A stretch of DNA of 64,000 nt from Chamaesiphon minutus PCC 6605 (GCF_000317145.1 NC_019697.1:124001-188000); one strand, 5' to 3'. Shown: positions 37,540 through 46,573, numbered from the stretch's first letter. Notes: generated by a model from the letters alone, not told the origin. Program-made: numbers and translations.

Positions 37540-37789
37540 CTACTTCGACTGCGATCGTCGGGGCATTTTCAAGCAGAAATAATCGCGCCAGCTTGTCATA
37601 TACTCCTGCGCCAATATACTGAGGATATGTGTGCGATCGACTGTAAATCCAGATTAATTCTTCACCATCAAAAATTCGGACATCTTGCAATAAACTTTTA
37701 CACTGAGATTTGAGAGAATTGCCCGCCTCTAGGGCATCCGTCCATCGCTCGAACTGGCGATCGTAATCTTTTGCGAATACTCTAAACAT
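37526..37789 (-). CDS. Hypothetical 87-residue protein overlapping ureD
   Basis: I do not recognise a named family. The protein is acidic with a compact alternating pattern: MFRVFAKDYDRQFERWTDAL, DVRIFDGEELIWIYSRSHTY, YDKLARLFLLENA. No signal or membrane helix. The 14-base overlap with ureD indicates co-translation, so a link to urease maturation or urea metabolism is plausible but unproven. Confidence 0.7.
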   Translation of the reverse strand: MFRVFAKDYDRQFERWTDALEAGNSLKSQCKSLLQDVRIFDGEELIWIYSRSHTYPQYIGAGVYDKLARLFLLENAPTIAVEVDEPE

Positions 37790-38028
37790 GAAATTTGCGA
37801 TCGATTGTTGGTGATAAGCAGATCTCCAGGATCGGCTCGATTGAGGATTTATGCCTACAGCGATTCAGACAAAATGGATTGCCTGCAACCTGGCAATTCT
37901 TGTATGCTGAGAGTAGGGGCGAGCGGCATCGCTCTAACGTGCTGCGTCGGCGCGAGTCTCGTCCTTCTGTAGCCTATCTTATCGAGCAACATTTTAACCA
38001 TTCTCCTAACCTATTTTTTTTGATAACT

Positions 38029-38472
38029 ATGTCTCTATTTCGTCCGCTGATCTCCCTGCTCCTCGTACTGGTTTCCGTCTTAGTTGTTAGCTGTGGTGAT
38101 GGTTCCCAAGTAAAGGCTCCAACTTATAGTGCTGCACAATTGACTCAAATTCAAGCCACCAGCAAAAATGTCAAAACATTAACCGATCGAATGCCAGAAC
38201 TAGCTATTTTCATTCAAGAGCGCGATTGGAATAATGTCAAATCCTTCATTCACGGCCCTCTAGGCGAAATCAGAACGCGGATGTCTGGTTTATCCAGAGA
38301 GCTATTACCAGGTAGCAAAGAGCAAGCTTTGAAAATTAGCAAAGAAGTCTTTGAACATCTCAACAAGATCGATGCAGCCGCTGGCAATAACGACTACAAA
38401 CTTGCCATCCGCAACTATGGCGAAGCTCTCAAGGATCTAGCAAGTTTCGAGAAGCTGATTCCTCAGGCGTAG
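38029..38472 (+). CDS. psbQ: Photosystem II lipoprotein PsbQ (CyanoQ)
   Basis: 147 residues from the ATG at 38029. The frame is open upstream to 37795, but only this start gives the lipoprotein signal MSLFRPLISLLLVLVSVLVV followed by SC (lipobox VVSC). The mature part is a four-helix bundle typical of PsbQ: TSKNVKTLTDRMPELAIFIQERDWNNVKSFIHGPLGEIRTRMSGLSREL, then NYGEALKDLASFEKLIP. It is an extrinsic lumenal subunit that stabilises the oxygen-evolving complex. Monocistronic; a 62-bp perfect palindrome lies 30 bases after the stop. Confidence 0.9.
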   Translation: MSLFRPLISLLLVLVSVLVVSCGDGSQVKAPTYSAAQLTQIQATSKNVKTLTDRMPELAIFIQERDWNNVKSFIHGPLGEIRTRMSGLSRELLPGSKEQALKISKEVFEHLNKIDAAAGNNDYKLAIRNYGEALKDLASFEKLIPQA

Positions 38473-38502
38473 TTAGCTCTAAATTGAGGATAATTATCTC
38501 TT

Positions 38503-38564
38503 CCTTAAAATATCATCGGGTAGGGGCAATTCATGAATTGCCCCTACCCGATGATATTTTAAGG
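38503..38564. terminator. 62-bp perfect palindrome after psbQ (probable terminator or repeat)
   Basis: Every base pairs with its mirror partner across the centre at 38533/38534. The inner 28 bases belong to a shared core (around GGGGCAATTCATGAATTGCC), also seen at 40044-40071 and, with paired changes, at 57306-57341. The outer arms (CCTTAAAATATCATCGG) are unique to this site. As RNA it would form a very stable hairpin 30 bases after psbQ, so termination is likely. Confidence 0.75.
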
Positions 38565-38653
38565 GTTGCTGGTGAAAATAAATCTAACCCATCAACCAGC
38601 GATCGACGATCGATTATCAATTATCAATTAAATGTCTATCATCAATTAACAAT

Positions 38654-38865
38654 GTAGGGTGGGCAATGCCCACCATCTAGATTTCAGGCATAGCATATTT
38701 TATAAATAATTGTGTCTAGCTATTTGCAGAGAGAGCGAAACTTATGTGGTGGGCAATGCCCACCCTACTGGGACGACCAGACTAAAAATGTGGGTAAAGA
38801 GATCGCTCAAAATATTACCGATTGTATTTTCCAGAGTTCTGAATGCCCACAATTTTAGTCTGGTC
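38654..38865. repeat. REP-like GGTGGGCAATGCCCACC pair and a 91-bp inverted-repeat unit
   Basis: GTAGGGTGGGCAATGCCCAC (38654-38673) and its inverse GTGGGCAATGCCCACCCTAC (38749-38768). Next to the second copy, GACCAGACTAAAAATGTGGG (38775) pairs with CCCACAATTTTAGTCTGGTC (ending 38865), with one mismatch. No gene is seen in 38565-38942; further heptamers (AATTATC)n run 38897-38940 up to the next start. Confidence 0.75.
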
Positions 38866-38942
38866 ACGCCACTACTACTATTCTATCTTTGAGTAGGAAG
38901 GAATTATCAATTATCAATTATCAATTATCAATTAATAATCAA

Positions 38943-40022
38943 ATGTCTATTAGTATTATTGGCTGCGGCATTATTGGCGCGACAATTGCTTACGAACTGA
39001 GTCAATCGACCGATTTTAAAATCGACGTTTACGATCGACAACAGCCAGCGCAAGCAGCGACGGGTGCAGCTTTAGGCGTAATGATGGGGATTATCTCGAC
39101 GAAAGTTAAAGGACGTGCTTGGAACTTGCGGAGAGATAGTATTCGTCGCTATCAAACTCTAATTCCCGAACTCGAAAAATCCACAGGCATCAAGATTCCT
39201 CACAATTCGCAAGGAATTGTCAAATTATTATCATCTGAAGACGATCTGAGTAAATGGACGCAATTAGTCACCAGTCGCACCGAACAAGAGTGGCAACTAG
39301 AGTTATGGAATGCCCGCAAAATCTTGACTCAACTGCCTCAAATAGATCGTCAATTTACGGGGACTGCGGCTTATTCACCCCAAGATTTACAAGTCGATCC
39401 AGTCGCGCTCACAAATGCCTTGGTAGCTGCGGCGAAACTAAATGGGGTGAATTTTCATTTCGATCGATCGATCGAGTCTATTCGCGCCGATAACCCCAAT
39501 AGCTGCGAACTTTTAACCGCTGACGATCGAAAAATAACTAGCGATCGAGTTATCGTTACGGCGGGTTTGGGTGCTACTAGTTTACTCGCGCCACACGCAT
39601 CTATCGACATTCAACCCGTACTCGGACAAGCAATCCAAATCCGGTTATCGCAACCATTAGGCAATCCCGATTTTCAACCCGTAATTGTCAGTGAAGATGT
39701 CAATATCGTTCCCTGTGGTGGTAACGATTATTGGGTGGGTGCGACGGTAGAATTTCCTGTCGATGGGGCGATGGTAGCAGATCCGGCATGTCTGGAACGA
39801 GTCAAACAAATCGCCATCGGGATCTGTCCCGATTTAGCTAAGGGCGAAATTATCCGCACCTGGCAAGGCTTGCGCCCCCGTCCCAATCATCGTCCGGCTC
39901 CGGTAATCGATCGAGTTGGCAAGAATCAGCGCGTATTAGTGGCGACAGGACACTATCGCAATGGTATTTTACTCGCCCCAGCAACCGCACGAATTATCGG
40001 CGATATGTTGTTAATTAATTGA
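38943..40022 (+). CDS. DadA/ThiO-like FAD-dependent amine oxidoreductase
   Basis: 359 residues from the ATG at 38943. An in-frame upstream ATG (38889) would translate the heptamer array, so it is rejected. FAD motif SISIIGCGIIGATIAYELS (GxGxxG) at the N-terminus, ATGAALGVMMGI, and the C-terminal RTWQGLRPRPNHRPAPVIDRV...VATGHYRNGILLAPATA, the DAO-family signature (GHYRNG, second FAD contact). Relatives are glycine oxidase (ThiO) and D-amino-acid dehydrogenases. ThiO would supply thiazole synthesis, but no thi genes are nearby. Cytosolic. Confidence 0.85.
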   Translation: MSISIIGCGIIGATIAYELSQSTDFKIDVYDRQQPAQAATGAALGVMMGIISTKVKGRAWNLRRDSIRRYQTLIPELEKSTGIKIPHNSQGIVKLLSSEDDLSKWTQLVTSRTEQEWQLELWNARKILTQLPQIDRQFTGTAAYSPQDLQVDPVALTNALVAAAKLNGVNFHFDRSIESIRADNPNSCELLTADDRKITSDRVIVTAGLGATSLLAPHASIDIQPVLGQAIQIRLSQPLGNPDFQPVIVSEDVNIVPCGGNDYWVGATVEFPVDGAMVADPACLERVKQIAIGICPDLAKGEIIRTWQGLRPRPNHRPAPVIDRVGKNQRVLVATGHYRNGILLAPATARIIGDMLLIN

Positions 40023-40031
40023 TAATCAATG

Positions 40032-40083
40032 CCGAAATTTAGAGTAGGGGCAATTCATGAATTGCCCCTACTCTAAATTTCGG
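40032..40083. terminator. 52-bp perfect palindrome after the FAD oxidoreductase gene
   Basis: Perfectly self-complementary from 40032 to 40083. It shares the inner core with the palindrome at 38503-38564, but its outer arms (CCGAAATTTAGA) are different and site-specific. It lies 10 bases after the stop, so it may terminate transcription. Confidence 0.75.
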
Positions 40084-40130
40084 GTATACATCTAAGGTGA
40101 ATCAGACCTAAATTCAGCAACGGCTAATAT

Positions 40131-40517
40131 TTAATCGATACGCTGATATTTGTGAGGCAATAATTCACCGATCGTGACAATCTTTTGTTCGGAAATAATC
40201 GTTTGACAATCTGGTGCATAGTCAGAAATTAATTCCCGACACATCCCGCATGGTGAAACGATGTTACCTTGAGGATCGACGGCAACGATCGTCTCAAGTT
40301 CGGTATCTCCGACTGCTGCTGCCATCCCAATGGCGATTGCTTCGGCACAAACAGCAACTCTACCAACATTCGCTTCTAAATGAACGGCAGCAAATACTCG
40401 GCCAGATTTGGTTCTTAATGCTGCTCCGATGTGGTGATAGTCTTGTTTAAAACGCTTAGAGATAATCGATCGAGCCTGTTCGATAAGTTCTCGATCGATC
40501 GAGCTGAGTGAAGACAT
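40131..40517 (-). CDS. Cytidine/blasticidin-type deaminase
   Basis: 128 residues, the length of a tetrameric cytidine deaminase. The zinc site is intact: Cys57-Ala-Glu59 (VCAEAIAIG; Glu59 is the proton shuttle) and PCGMC (Cys90, Cys93). The N-terminal KSGRVFAAVHLEAN corresponds to the substrate-binding FxxxxNxE motif, with A-x-H-L-E-A-N here. It most likely deaminates cytidine or deoxycytidine in salvage; the blasticidin-S deaminase-like branch cannot be excluded. Cytosolic. Single gene. Confidence 0.88.
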   Translation of the reverse strand: MSSLSSIDRELIEQARSIISKRFKQDYHHIGAALRTKSGRVFAAVHLEANVGRVAVCAEAIAIGMAAAVGDTELETIVAVDPQGNIVSPCGMCRELISDYAPDCQTIISEQKIVTIGELLPHKYQRID

Positions 40518-40596
40518 CGCTTTACAATCTGAATGATTTTAAATAACCTAGCATGGCTTTTTAGTAACGAGCGAGTTTCTAGTCCCCGCTCCCCGC

Positions 40597-40641
40597 TGTC
40601 TTGATGTGCGCTCGTCTGGAAACCAGACGAGCGCACATCGC
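40597..40641 (+). repeat. TGTCTTGA-type hairpin element
   Basis: TGTCTTGA, stem TGTGCGCT, inner stem CGTCTGG-AAA-CCAGACG, stem AGCGCACA, end TCGC. It is preceded by CCCCGCTCCCCGC, as is the copy near 48448-48494 (opposite strand). Confidence 0.8.
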
Positions 40642-40655
40642 ACATCGCTCCCCGC

Positions 40656-42008
40656 TCAATTAACAGTTAATTTTGCCACCTGCGGAATTTTACCAGCCAA
40701 TCCCGTCATCAATCTGAGGGCGAGGTACTTAAATCCTGGAATTCGATCGAGTAAAAACAGCCCGCAGCGGCGGATAATCACGATCGGCATCAGGCTCGTC
40801 GAGAACATGCGATCGAGAAAATCGGTAAAGGCTAAAATTACCCAGTTCTCTGGCTTGCGCCAGTTGGCATACCTCTGGAGCACAGCTTTAGAGCCGATAT
40901 CTTCGCCAGCTTGGTGCGCGGCGACTAAAATCTCGGCTAAAGCAGCAGCATCCCTAATCCCCAAATTCATTCCTTGTCCCGCGACTGGATGGCAACAGTG
41001 CGCCGCATCGCCGATTAATGCCAGTCTGTCGGCGATATAATTTTTGCTTTGCATCAACTTGACGGGAAATAGCCAACGCTCGGAGTCGAGTGCCAATTTG
41101 CCGAGTAAACCACCCGTACAATATTCCAATCGATCGAGGAATTCATTTGCAGGTAAATCTCGCAATTCTTCAGCTTGTTGGTGGGGTACCGTCCATACCA
41201 CCTGACAGCGACCGTCAGCTAATGGTAACACTCCGATCGGCCCAGCATACCAAAATCGCTCGTATGCCACATTTTGATGCGGCTGTGCGGGTGTGACGGT
41301 AGCGGTGATACAAGATTGCCAATAGTTCCAACCAGCAGTGGTGATGCCAGCGCGCTCTCTGAGTGAGGATTTGGCACCATCGGCGGCAATTACCAAGCTA
41401 GTGCGGATTTTGGTTGGTGCTTCGGTGTCTGGGGTTTGAATCGTAATTTCGGCACCAGTCGGGGTGTATTCTACCGCCACTACCTGTGCGGGACACATCA
41501 CCGTAATATTGGCAGCCGATCGCAATTTAGTTTGCAATGCTGTCAGTAGCACTTCATGACTGGCAGCATAACCCAAAGTTTCTCTCCCCAAATCCTGGGG
41601 ATACATTTTCACTACTCCCGCATAATCGGCGTCAGAGATTTGAATTTGACTAAATTGAGTAATCTGGGGTAAAACTTCTTCCCACACGCCTAGACCCTCA
41701 AATATCTGCCCTGAGAGCATCGATAAGACATAAGCTCGACTCTTGGCAATCGAAATTGACTGCGCTTGTGACTCGATCGAAACTACCCGCAATCCAGAAT
41801 TTTGCAGCGCGACAGCAAGGGTATTACCGATAATGCCACCACCGACGATCGCCAGATCGTAGTCCAACTGCGGCGATCCGGCTACTGGCTGTAGATCTGA
41901 AGCGGATTGAGGCGAATGCAGCATCTGTATTTGCACAGCGTCTGCCCGAACTGAGAGAGAATCGAGACGTGGCATAGGAAACGATCGACTAATAAGAATA
42001 GTAAACAT
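40656..42008 (-). CDS. UbiH/Coq6-family FAD monooxygenase
   Basis: 450 residues; the first 45 are a variable leader with other ATGs at residues 12 and 29. The FAD motif DYDLAIVGGGIIGNTLAVAL begins at about 49. The second FAD motif is DRLALIGDAAHCCHPVAGQGMNLGIRDAAAL (GD motif), the hallmark of the UbiH/VisC/Coq6 group. Between them lies VIAADGAKSSLRERAGI (DG motif). It hydroxylates a quinone precursor or related aromatic; cyanobacterial use in plastoquinone or another pathway is not settled. Peripheral membrane location is likely from the hydrophobic C-terminus. Confidence 0.85.
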   Translation of the reverse strand: MFTILISRSFPMPRLDSLSVRADAVQIQMLHSPQSASDLQPVAGSPQLDYDLAIVGGGIIGNTLAVALQNSGLRVVSIESQAQSISIAKSRAYVLSMLSGQIFEGLGVWEEVLPQITQFSQIQISDADYAGVVKMYPQDLGRETLGYAASHEVLLTALQTKLRSAANITVMCPAQVVAVEYTPTGAEITIQTPDTEAPTKIRTSLVIAADGAKSSLRERAGITTAGWNYWQSCITATVTPAQPHQNVAYERFWYAGPIGVLPLADGRCQVVWTVPHQQAEELRDLPANEFLDRLEYCTGGLLGKLALDSERWLFPVKLMQSKNYIADRLALIGDAAHCCHPVAGQGMNLGIRDAAALAEILVAAHQAGEDIGSKAVLQRYANWRKPENWVILAFTDFLDRMFSTSLMPIVIIRRCGLFLLDRIPGFKYLALRLMTGLAGKIPQVAKLTVN

Positions 42009-42317
42009 TTTTGGCAGCGACCTTTATTATTATGACGCTTCTATTCATTCTGCGCGAGGGTAACCAATCGGGAGTTGGGAGTTGGGAGTTGGGGGAGAGG
42101 AGGAGACGGGAGCACATTTCCAATCCGCTGTCTTGATTCGCTTCTTTCGGCGGGAAACAAAGGCGTGCGAGAGCCGAAATCCGCAATCCACAATCCACAA
42201 TCCCTACTCATTACCCATTACGCAAGAAAAAAGTGCCCCAGTCAAATTAGCTGAGACACTCTTGTTGGAGTCTAAATTTATTAAGATCGGAACATCCGGT
42301 TATCGTCGATGTGCTGC

Positions 42318-42839
42318 TTATTTAGGTAAGCCAGTTGGGACAGAAGGAGTGCTACCAGCAGGGTTAGGAACGCTGCCAGGGATGGATGTAGGGGTACCAG
42401 GGAGAGTTGAATCGCTGGGAACCTTGATAGTATTGGGTTTGGTGTTGGAGCTGCCACTAGGATCGCTAGGGTTGGCTTTAGTGCCAGGAGTGGTGGTACC
42501 AGAGGGAGTGGTGTCGGTACCAGCAGGTGTAGTGTCAGTCGGCATAGTGCCAGAAGGTGTAACACCAGCAGGAGTAGTACTATCTGGTGTGGTACTAGAT
42601 GGTGTAGTTGTGTCGGTTCCAGAGGGCTTTTTCATGTTGGTGCCGCTCGTTGGCTTTTTCTTGCTTTTTGCCGCTGGAGTTTTTGTTGTTTTTTTCTTGG
42701 TGGTTTGGGTCGTACTAACACCCACCGTCGAAACGTGAGAAGAGCTATGATGAGCTTCCGCAGATGTCATGAGACTAACTAGGCTCAATGGCGAAAAAAC
42801 CACAGTAGTCAATGCGATCGTCTGAATTAGTTTAATCAT
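42318..42839 (-). CDS. Secreted low-complexity Thr/Pro/Ser-rich protein
   Basis: 173 residues. Signal peptide about 1-29 (MIKLIQTIALTTVVFSPLSL, then a cut after SAEA). The rest is disordered: a Lys/Thr-rich basic stretch (TTKKKTTKTPAAKSKKK) followed by TTPSGTxxPxGT-like repeats to the end. No domain. Composition suggests a surface or periplasmic linker or cell-wall protein. The opposite strand is open as a longer frame (42082-42738), but that product is only a Val/Leu/Gly-rich mirror of these repeats. Confidence 0.65.
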   Translation of the reverse strand: MIKLIQTIALTTVVFSPLSLVSLMTSAEAHHSSSHVSTVGVSTTQTTKKKTTKTPAAKSKKKPTSGTNMKKPSGTDTTTPSSTTPDSTTPAGVTPSGTMPTDTTPAGTDTTPSGTTTPGTKANPSDPSGSSNTKPNTIKVPSDSTLPGTPTSIPGSVPNPAGSTPSVPTGLPK

Positions 42840-42978
42840 GAAAACTTCTTAATTTGGAGATGATTTACCTAAAATTCGGCGATTTATTTCACTCGCTGTA
42901 GGTGCATCTTAACATTAAAATCGTGTAATGTCCTGACACATGTATAACAATATCAAATATAGGTAGCGATCGATGAAA

Positions 42979-44463
42979 TTATTTCTGGGATGCAAATAGA
43001 CGATCGAATCTACGGCAACAGTTAAGAAATCGATCGCTGATATTTGGATGAGATCCGAAATGCAAATGAGTATACGCAGCTTGCACCTGGTATCTACTCC
43101 AGCCTTCAGCCGCAAAAACTAAATTCGATTCATAGCCATGAAGATCGCATAATGGCGATGGGGGTAAATCGGTCAAAGTAGAACGATGAAATTCGTGTCC
43201 CCACACTCGATCGCCTGCATTAAAGAGCACACTATTTTGTAATGCTGTCAGTTGTCGATAGCCCAAAATCAATCTTTTACCCATCACGGCTGTGGTGGGA
43301 AAAATTCCGACCATGGCATGAGATCGAGCGTCAAAATCTACAATTCGATCGCACAAGTACATCAATCCCCCGCATTCAGCATAAGTCGGCATTCCGGCTG
43401 TAATTGCCGCTGCGACGGATTGTCTGGCAGAAGTATTTGCCGCTAAAATTTCGGCAAATACTTCTGGAAATCCACCCCCAAAATACAATCCACTCACATC
43501 TGGTGGTAATTGTCGATCGATTAACGGACTCCACTCGACGAGTTCGGCACCCAAATCTCGCAATAAGTCCAGATTGTCTGCATAGTAGAAATTAAATGCT
43601 GCATCCTTGGCAATTGCAAGCCGAACTTTAGGCTGTGCTACAAAGGAGGTAGTTCCCCCGCCCCAGCCCTCCTGGAATCCACCCCCAGCCCCTCCGTTCG
43701 CGAAGCGTCTGCCTGCGCAGAGGAGGGGAGCAAGAGAGGAGGGCGTAAGATCGATTGCGGGGGGGTTTGGGGGGGTAAACACGGGTTTAGCAACAAGCAA
43801 AGGCATCAATCGCTCCCAATCGAAACAAGTCTCGCCAACATCGGCAAGTCGATCGAGCGTGCGATCGAGATCGGTTAATTCTCCCGCTGGAATTAGCCCT
43901 AAATGGCGATCGGGGAGAATAATGTCGTCTCGCCGTCTGAGTACGCCCAAGATGGGTAGATGGAGCGGCAAGAGGGCAGCAGTGAGTAATTCGAGATGCC
44001 GATCGCTGCCGACTCGATTGAGAATTACACCCGCAATCTGAACTTCAGGGTCGAAAGTCCGATAACCATGCGCGATCGCGGCAATCGATCGCGAGGTGCT
44101 ACTACAATTGAGAATCAAGACGACTGGGATATTAAGCAATTTGGCAACCTGCGCCGTGCTTCCTGCATCCGTCGTCCCCGAAGCTCCATCGAATAATCCC
44201 ATCACCCCTTCGACGATGGCGCACTCGGCTGTCTGACTGTGGCGATCGAAACAATGCCGCACGTAAGCTGGTGAAGTTAAAATCGGATCGAGATTTCGAC
44301 AGGCTCGCCCCGTCACATACGAATGAAACATCGGATCGATGTAATCTGGCCCCACTTTAAAAGATTGTACCGTCTGCTGTCTGCGTTTGAGGGCAGCAAG
44401 TAGGGCTAAGGTGATGGTGGTTTTGCCAACACCACTGCGTTCTCCAGCGATCGCGATTGACAT
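42979..44463 (-). CDS. cbiA: Cobyrinic acid a,c-diamide synthase
   Basis: 494 residues. N-terminal ATPase domain with P-loop GERSGVGKTTITL (7-19) and VEGVMGLFDG; C-terminal class I glutamine amidotransferase domain with the active Cys in MPTYAECGGLMYL. It amidates cobyrinate with ATP and glutamine during corrin synthesis. Between the domains (about 235-285) is an odd insert, rich in Gly/Trp/Pro, encoded by DNA that looks like an intergenic repeat (CCCTCCTGGAATCCACCCCC and GCGGGGGGGTTTGGGGGGGT). The reading frame is kept. Also known as cobB. Single gene. Confidence 0.92.
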   Translation of the reverse strand: MSIAIAGERSGVGKTTITLALLAALKRRQQTVQSFKVGPDYIDPMFHSYVTGRACRNLDPILTSPAYVRHCFDRHSQTAECAIVEGVMGLFDGASGTTDAGSTAQVAKLLNIPVVLILNCSSTSRSIAAIAHGYRTFDPEVQIAGVILNRVGSDRHLELLTAALLPLHLPILGVLRRRDDIILPDRHLGLIPAGELTDLDRTLDRLADVGETCFDWERLMPLLVAKPVFTPPNPPAIDLTPSSLAPLLCAGRRFANGGAGGGFQEGWGGGTTSFVAQPKVRLAIAKDAAFNFYYADNLDLLRDLGAELVEWSPLIDRQLPPDVSGLYFGGGFPEVFAEILAANTSARQSVAAAITAGMPTYAECGGLMYLCDRIVDFDARSHAMVGIFPTTAVMGKRLILGYRQLTALQNSVLFNAGDRVWGHEFHRSTLTDLPPSPLCDLHGYESNLVFAAEGWSRYQVQAAYTHLHFGSHPNISDRFLNCCRRFDRLFASQK

Positions 44464-44544
44464 AAATTTTGAGAGGAGAGTAGAGATCGAAGTAAGTGCT
44501 CGAACTCTAATTATGCCGCTGCTGCGATTCGATGTCTAAGTCGG

Positions 44545-44670
44545 GGATAGGGGATAGGGGATAGGCTTTAGGCTTTAGGCTTTAGGTTTTAGGTTTTGAA
44601 ACTGCGTTTCCCCCACTCATTATCCATTATCCATTACTCATTACCTATTACCTATTACCTATCACCCAAT
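44545..44670. repeat. Heptamer arrays (GGGGATA, GGCTTTA, CATTACC types)
   Basis: GATAGGGGATAGGGGATAGG, then GGCTTTAGGCTTTAGG, then ATTACCTATTACCTATTACC. A mixed STRR-like block between cbiA and the next gene. Confidence 0.8.
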
Positions 44671-44688
44671 TATAATAAACTCCAAGAA

Positions 44689-44940
44689 TTACAACACCGT
44701 TTCCGTTTCAGGAATAACATCAATCCCGATCGGTTGTGGGACTTCGGTTGTTTTCACTAAATCTTGGAAGCCTTCAAGTTTGATGCCCATGTGTTGCGCT
44801 GCCGAGTGTAGTTCTCGCTCGAAGGTGACGATATCGCCACTATAACCACACAGAGTAGCTGCTGCTTCGATGCCATCTTTGGCATTAGCTTTCGCACAAT
44901 CAATTAATTCGTTGCCGTGAAGAGGTGTTGGTGCTGCCAT
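44689..44940 (-). CDS. Hypothetical 83-residue protein
   Basis: I do not recognise a family. It starts MAAPTPLHGNELIDCAKANA and continues with KDGIEAAATLCGYSGDIVTFERELHSAAQHMGIKLEGF, a plausible small helical domain, then an acidic, Pro/Val-rich tail. Two cysteines (15, 31). No membrane segment or signal. A plausible ribosome site (GGGAG) precedes the ATG on the minus strand. Isolated gene. Confidence 0.6.
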   Translation of the reverse strand: MAAPTPLHGNELIDCAKANAKDGIEAAATLCGYSGDIVTFERELHSAAQHMGIKLEGFQDLVKTTEVPQPIGIDVIPETETVL

Positions 44941-45195
44941 GAAATTAAATCTCCCAAAAAATCCTAGATTAGTAATTTTTAGATCGAGCAGAAATACAAT
45001 AGTTAAAGTTCGACGATCGAGAGATTACGCTGTCCTTATATCTAAATTACAGATGATACTTTTTGAAAGCGGGGAGCGGGGAAAATGTATGTAAATTAAA
45101 TGAGGAACAGATTACATATCGAGCGATCGTCTCTTAACTAACCTAACACCGATTGCCGATCGACTTCAACGCGCTAAAATTTATCGCTCGGAGAG

Positions 45196-46299
45196 TTATG
45201 CTCGATCGGATTGTAAAGCTTTAATTCCGGCATAGCACAAATCAACACCTCGATCGAGAACTATATTTCGCCATCGATCGTTTTTGGGTACGAACACTTC
45301 TATTAATTCTTTTTTTGCTCTGTCAAAAGATAGATCTTCCGGCTGTCCCCACCAGTGAGCGCGATTTTCGCTGCGGAGTGCCTTAAGGACGCGCAGCATT
45401 GGGTAAGTACCAAATTCAGCAAGGATAAAATCATAGGTCAGATCTGCAAATTCATGCTGACACCAGCGACCGAATGTACCGCGCGGCTGATAGACTAAAT
45501 CGTCTGGATCGATCGTCAACAACCGATTTTCTACAGGAGTAGTTTGACCCCCAAATCGAGCGGACAACCATCGATAACGGGGCGAATCTTTAGTTATTTC
45601 GGCAAATAGTTGGTAGGTTCCCCATTTACCCAAACCGGAATGTAAATCGAGATGAATTACCTGTTGCGCTGCTCCCAACCAGTTTCGCAGATGAGCAGCT
45701 AAGATGTGTTGAGTTTGTGCGGGTGCATTACCGCCAAAAAATAAACCTTTGGGGTAGTCATACTGTCCGACAGGGAGCGTATTTTTGAGCGCGGACATGC
45801 CATACCGAGCGATTAAACCCAGAGACTTCAGCAAAAAAGGTTCGAGTCTGGATGGCGCAGTGCGCGGATTGAGAAAACTATCTAGCGATGGATAAGCAGG
45901 CGGACAACCTCGATACGCCTCATTAGCTAGCACAAAATTACGATTGAGATCGATATTCTCTTCATTCCACCTGCGATACCACGCACAACCAAAAGGATTG
46001 AGCATGTGTATGGTCACAAGCTGGAGATCCGATGGTAATTGCTGAGTTGTAAAATAGCGATCGATCGTTGCCAATTGTACCGCCGAGCCAAACAAGCCTT
46101 CAACTCCATGCAAGCCGCTAGAAATAACCAAGGCTTTGCTAGCTGTATGCTCGCCAAAGATCGCAACATCGATCGACAATGGTTTATCGTTCGGCGATGG
46201 TGCGTCGATCTCATAAGACTCTAGCCGCGCTTTATGCTCTCTGGCTGCCATTTGCCAGCGAGATCGAGCTATAAAATAATCGTCTGAGAAATAATTCAT
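45196..46299 (-). CDS. DUF2817 (M14-like) putative zinc peptidase
   Basis: 367 residues. Zinc-site motifs of the carboxypeptidase M14 fold: SSGLHGVEGLFG (HxxE), NEENIDLNRNF, and HLDLHSGLGKWG (second His). The C-terminal LAEFGTYPMLRVLKALR carries the expected catalytic Glu. Family members act on unknown peptides or amides. No signal peptide, so cytosolic. The start MNYFSDDYFIARSRW is typical for DUF2817. A block of nested palindromes separates it from the next upstream gene. Confidence 0.85.
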   Translation of the reverse strand: MNYFSDDYFIARSRWQMAAREHKARLESYEIDAPSPNDKPLSIDVAIFGEHTASKALVISSGLHGVEGLFGSAVQLATIDRYFTTQQLPSDLQLVTIHMLNPFGCAWYRRWNEENIDLNRNFVLANEAYRGCPPAYPSLDSFLNPRTAPSRLEPFLLKSLGLIARYGMSALKNTLPVGQYDYPKGLFFGGNAPAQTQHILAAHLRNWLGAAQQVIHLDLHSGLGKWGTYQLFAEITKDSPRYRWLSARFGGQTTPVENRLLTIDPDDLVYQPRGTFGRWCQHEFADLTYDFILAEFGTYPMLRVLKALRSENRAHWWGQPEDLSFDRAKKELIEVFVPKNDRWRNIVLDRGVDLCYAGIKALQSDRA

Positions 46300-46317
46300 T
46301 TTCGGGTGTCACCACAA

Positions 46318-46570
46318 CTACCAGCGGTTTTAACCGCTGCTTGTGATGCAAAGTCCGCTGTCTGTCTTGTCTCGCTTCCATGGTCGGGTTTCCCGACCGG
46401 AGCGTCGCAATGCGGGCGGGAAACCCGCCCATGCAATTGCGACAAGAGAGCGAGCCGCTTGTCGCGCTAAACCGTCGGGTTTCCCGACGAGCGCGCGCCG
46501 CTACGTGGACTAATATTTCAGTCCGCGTAGGCGGACTTTGCATCATTAGCGACGACTTCCAGTCGTTGAT
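46318..46570. repeat. Nested palindrome block with two-hairpin repeats
   Basis: Both sides carry the two-hairpin motif: CAGCGG-TTTTAA-CCGCTG with GATGCAAAGTCCGC (reverse) at 46331-46363, and GTCCGC-GTAG-GCGGAC, TTTGCATCATTAGC, GACGACTTCCAGTCGTT at 46521-46567. Inserted between are at least two TGTCTTG/TTGTCGCG-type hairpins with inner stems GGTCGGG-TTT-CCCGACC, GGGCGGG-AAA-CCCGCCC and CGTCGGG-TTT-CCCGACG. Confidence 0.7.
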
Positions 46571-46573
46571 TAT

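Noticed and set aside
42082-42738. 218-residue open frame on the plus strand
   Set aside because: It is the mirror of the Thr/Pro-rich secreted protein on the minus strand, with a Val/Gly/Leu-rich product and no motif. The minus-strand frame has a signal peptide.
44464-44688. Cobalamin riboswitch near cbiA or cobM
   Set aside because: No conserved B12-box sequence is visible upstream of cbiA (44464-44688, heptamers) or cobM (51706-51857, REP-like repeats).
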